From positions 1 through 18,140 of the forward strand of contig JAUCNG010372261.1 of the NCBI GenBank assembly GCA_032353305.1: DNA of 18,140 nt. Direction: 5' to 3'. Positions 16,933-18,140 of this stretch are shown piece after piece. The DNA comes from Cephalothrix spiralis (lineage: Eukaryota; Nemertea; Palaeonemertea; Archinemertea; Cephalotrichidae). The position numbers and the translations under genes are program-made. The notes beneath the pieces were generated by a model. The model made no database searches. It saw only the letters and a list, made by a program, of their open reading frames with translations, and was not told the origin of the DNA. The stretch's first letter is position 1; each line of letters begins with the position of its first letter.

Positions 16933-18140
16933 CTGAAAAAGTAAAAGACAATTGATTAAAGCATGTGATAATTTCAGTATTGGGGAAAACTCATTAAGGA
17001 TGTAGACCTCATTATATTTCAAAACAACATAAAAAATATAATTTTGATCAAACTTAAAAAAAAGTAGGCCGTTAACCAAATATTTACCAGGATAACGATA
17101 AAATTGTTACGATGACAAGCGCTTAAGGCGCGAGTTGATCAAATAAATATATCAAGTGCTTTTAGAATAATTATCACCCTGGCTAATATTAAAATTCACA
17201 GTTCTATAAAACATCATAAGTGAAAACAAGCAGGAGTGCCTGAGACGAAGTGTAGTTATTAAAGAAAAAGAGTTCGAAAGAAAAAGTAAAATCAATTAAA
17301 AGATACAAATCAATATAAATTTTGAAATATGTATCTTCCCATAGTTTATTTCGTGAGGAAAATACATTAATTACCGTGAAGATGAGATTTTAATTAGGCC
17401 CTATCCTATCATCATTTCCCTAGATTGACAACGTGAACTGATAGGGGGATAATTAACTATGCCAGGGATGTAATCAAGATTTACCAGGGATTTAATCAAG
17501 ATTTATCATTTTAGAATTTGATATCTTATATTCAAATTATCAAAGTGTCATATCGTAACTAAATCTAATTATATATGGTGATACATTTCCATGGAAACGG
17601 GTGACCCTTCAGATAAACAAGGGATATATGATAGTCCCTGGTCATCACCTGATCATATGAATTTGATCATTTATCTATATGACGATGTTCTTAGAACTTA
17701 CTTCTCAGAAGTCAGAAATGCTAATTTGTAAAGCAGGTTTTAAAAGTATCAAAGCAAGTCCAAGGTGCATGTAATTTTGACAAATTAGGCGAATTCAGGG
17801 CGAGGCAACTTAATTTAATTGTATAAAGCCAGAGACAGAAACCCCATGAAACATATGTTAAAGTCAATAGTTGTACTTGCCTTTTGAGACTCTGTTAAGG
17901 GGTATTCGGGGGTAAAATGGGCGGGAACACGGGAACATTTAGAAAAAAAGTGCGGTAACACGGGAACATAGCATTACCGATTACATCATCTTTGAAGGGA
18001 AAAAACGAAGAAAAGCCCATTTATTTCGATGACACTCAAATTTGGCTTGAAAGTGAATTTAAGGCTATAGAACACATCGTAGGCCCATTTGTGATTTGAA
18101 AATGTCAAATACAACGTTTGTGAGAAATTATAGGGAAAGT
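16933..18140. other. Upstream HIPK intron (partial), no exon found
   Basis: No minus-strand frame with HIPK similarity and phase-0 exit is seen before the window ends. Contains a 22-bp tandem pair (17462-17505), the AAGGCGCGAG word at 17125-17134 and a repeated AACACGGGAACAT (17926-17938, 17957-17969). Nothing else is recognised. Confidence 0.55.
17462..17505. repeat. 22-bp tandem duplication
   Basis: CCAGGGATGTAATCAAGATT plus TA, followed at once by the same unit with one change (GTAA to TTAA). Confidence 0.85.

Noticed and set aside
16933-18140. Further HIPK exon or kinase domain
   Set aside because: No frame carries kinase motifs or the expected phase-0 donor with HIPK similarity.

Overview
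The window is animal nuclear DNA. It is AT-rich, has intron-split genes with GT/AG splice sites, carries tRNA-derived SINE sequence and many short inverted-repeat (MITE-like) elements, and has no bacterial features. Over-represented palindromic words (CTACATGTAG, TAGGCCTA) and the mix of small repeats suggest a marine invertebrate. I lean weakly to an echinoderm- or hemichordate-like deuterostome, but the lineage cannot be fixed from this sequence.

One real protein gene dominates: the 3' half of a homeodomain-interacting protein kinase (HIPK1/2/3-type) gene on the minus strand. Eight consecutive coding exons could be placed, at 16767-16932, 14081-14193, 13767-13838, 12524-12858, 10569-10838, 9879-9973, 8897-9269 and 7957-8284. 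All have canonical splice sites, and their phases join into one 583-residue reading frame ending in TGA at 7957-7959. This is the non-catalytic C-terminal half: the SUMO-interaction/PEST-like region followed by the Ser/Gln/His/Tyr-rich tail. The kinase domain must lie upstream, beyond 18140.

Downstream of the stop, about 6.3 kb (7956 to about 1615) has no credible gene. It ends at a textbook poly(A) site (AATAAA at 1634-1639 on the minus strand, followed by a GU/U-rich stretch), so it is read as one very long 3' UTR. The UTR holds several foldback elements, including a 112-nt hairpin 28 nt after the stop codon, four Pumilio-type words and two miR-92-type seed matches.

The introns hold most of the mobile DNA. 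At least five different inverted-repeat elements sit in three of the introns. The largest intron (14194-16766) contains a plus-strand, 5'-truncated processed retrocopy with poly(A) tail and target-site duplication (14961-15328), and a SINE-like block with two tRNA-like heads (tRNA-Lys-like and tRNA-Arg-like). The left end (1-1600) is intergenic, with a three-copy tandem repeat, a cluster of degenerate short repeats and a 245-bp MITE with 51-bp terminal inverted repeats.

The observations most worth following are the symmetric 72-nt cassette exon matching a variable segment in vertebrate HIPKs, the hairpin just after the HIPK stop, the retrocopy, and the density of unrelated foldback elements within one transcription unit.
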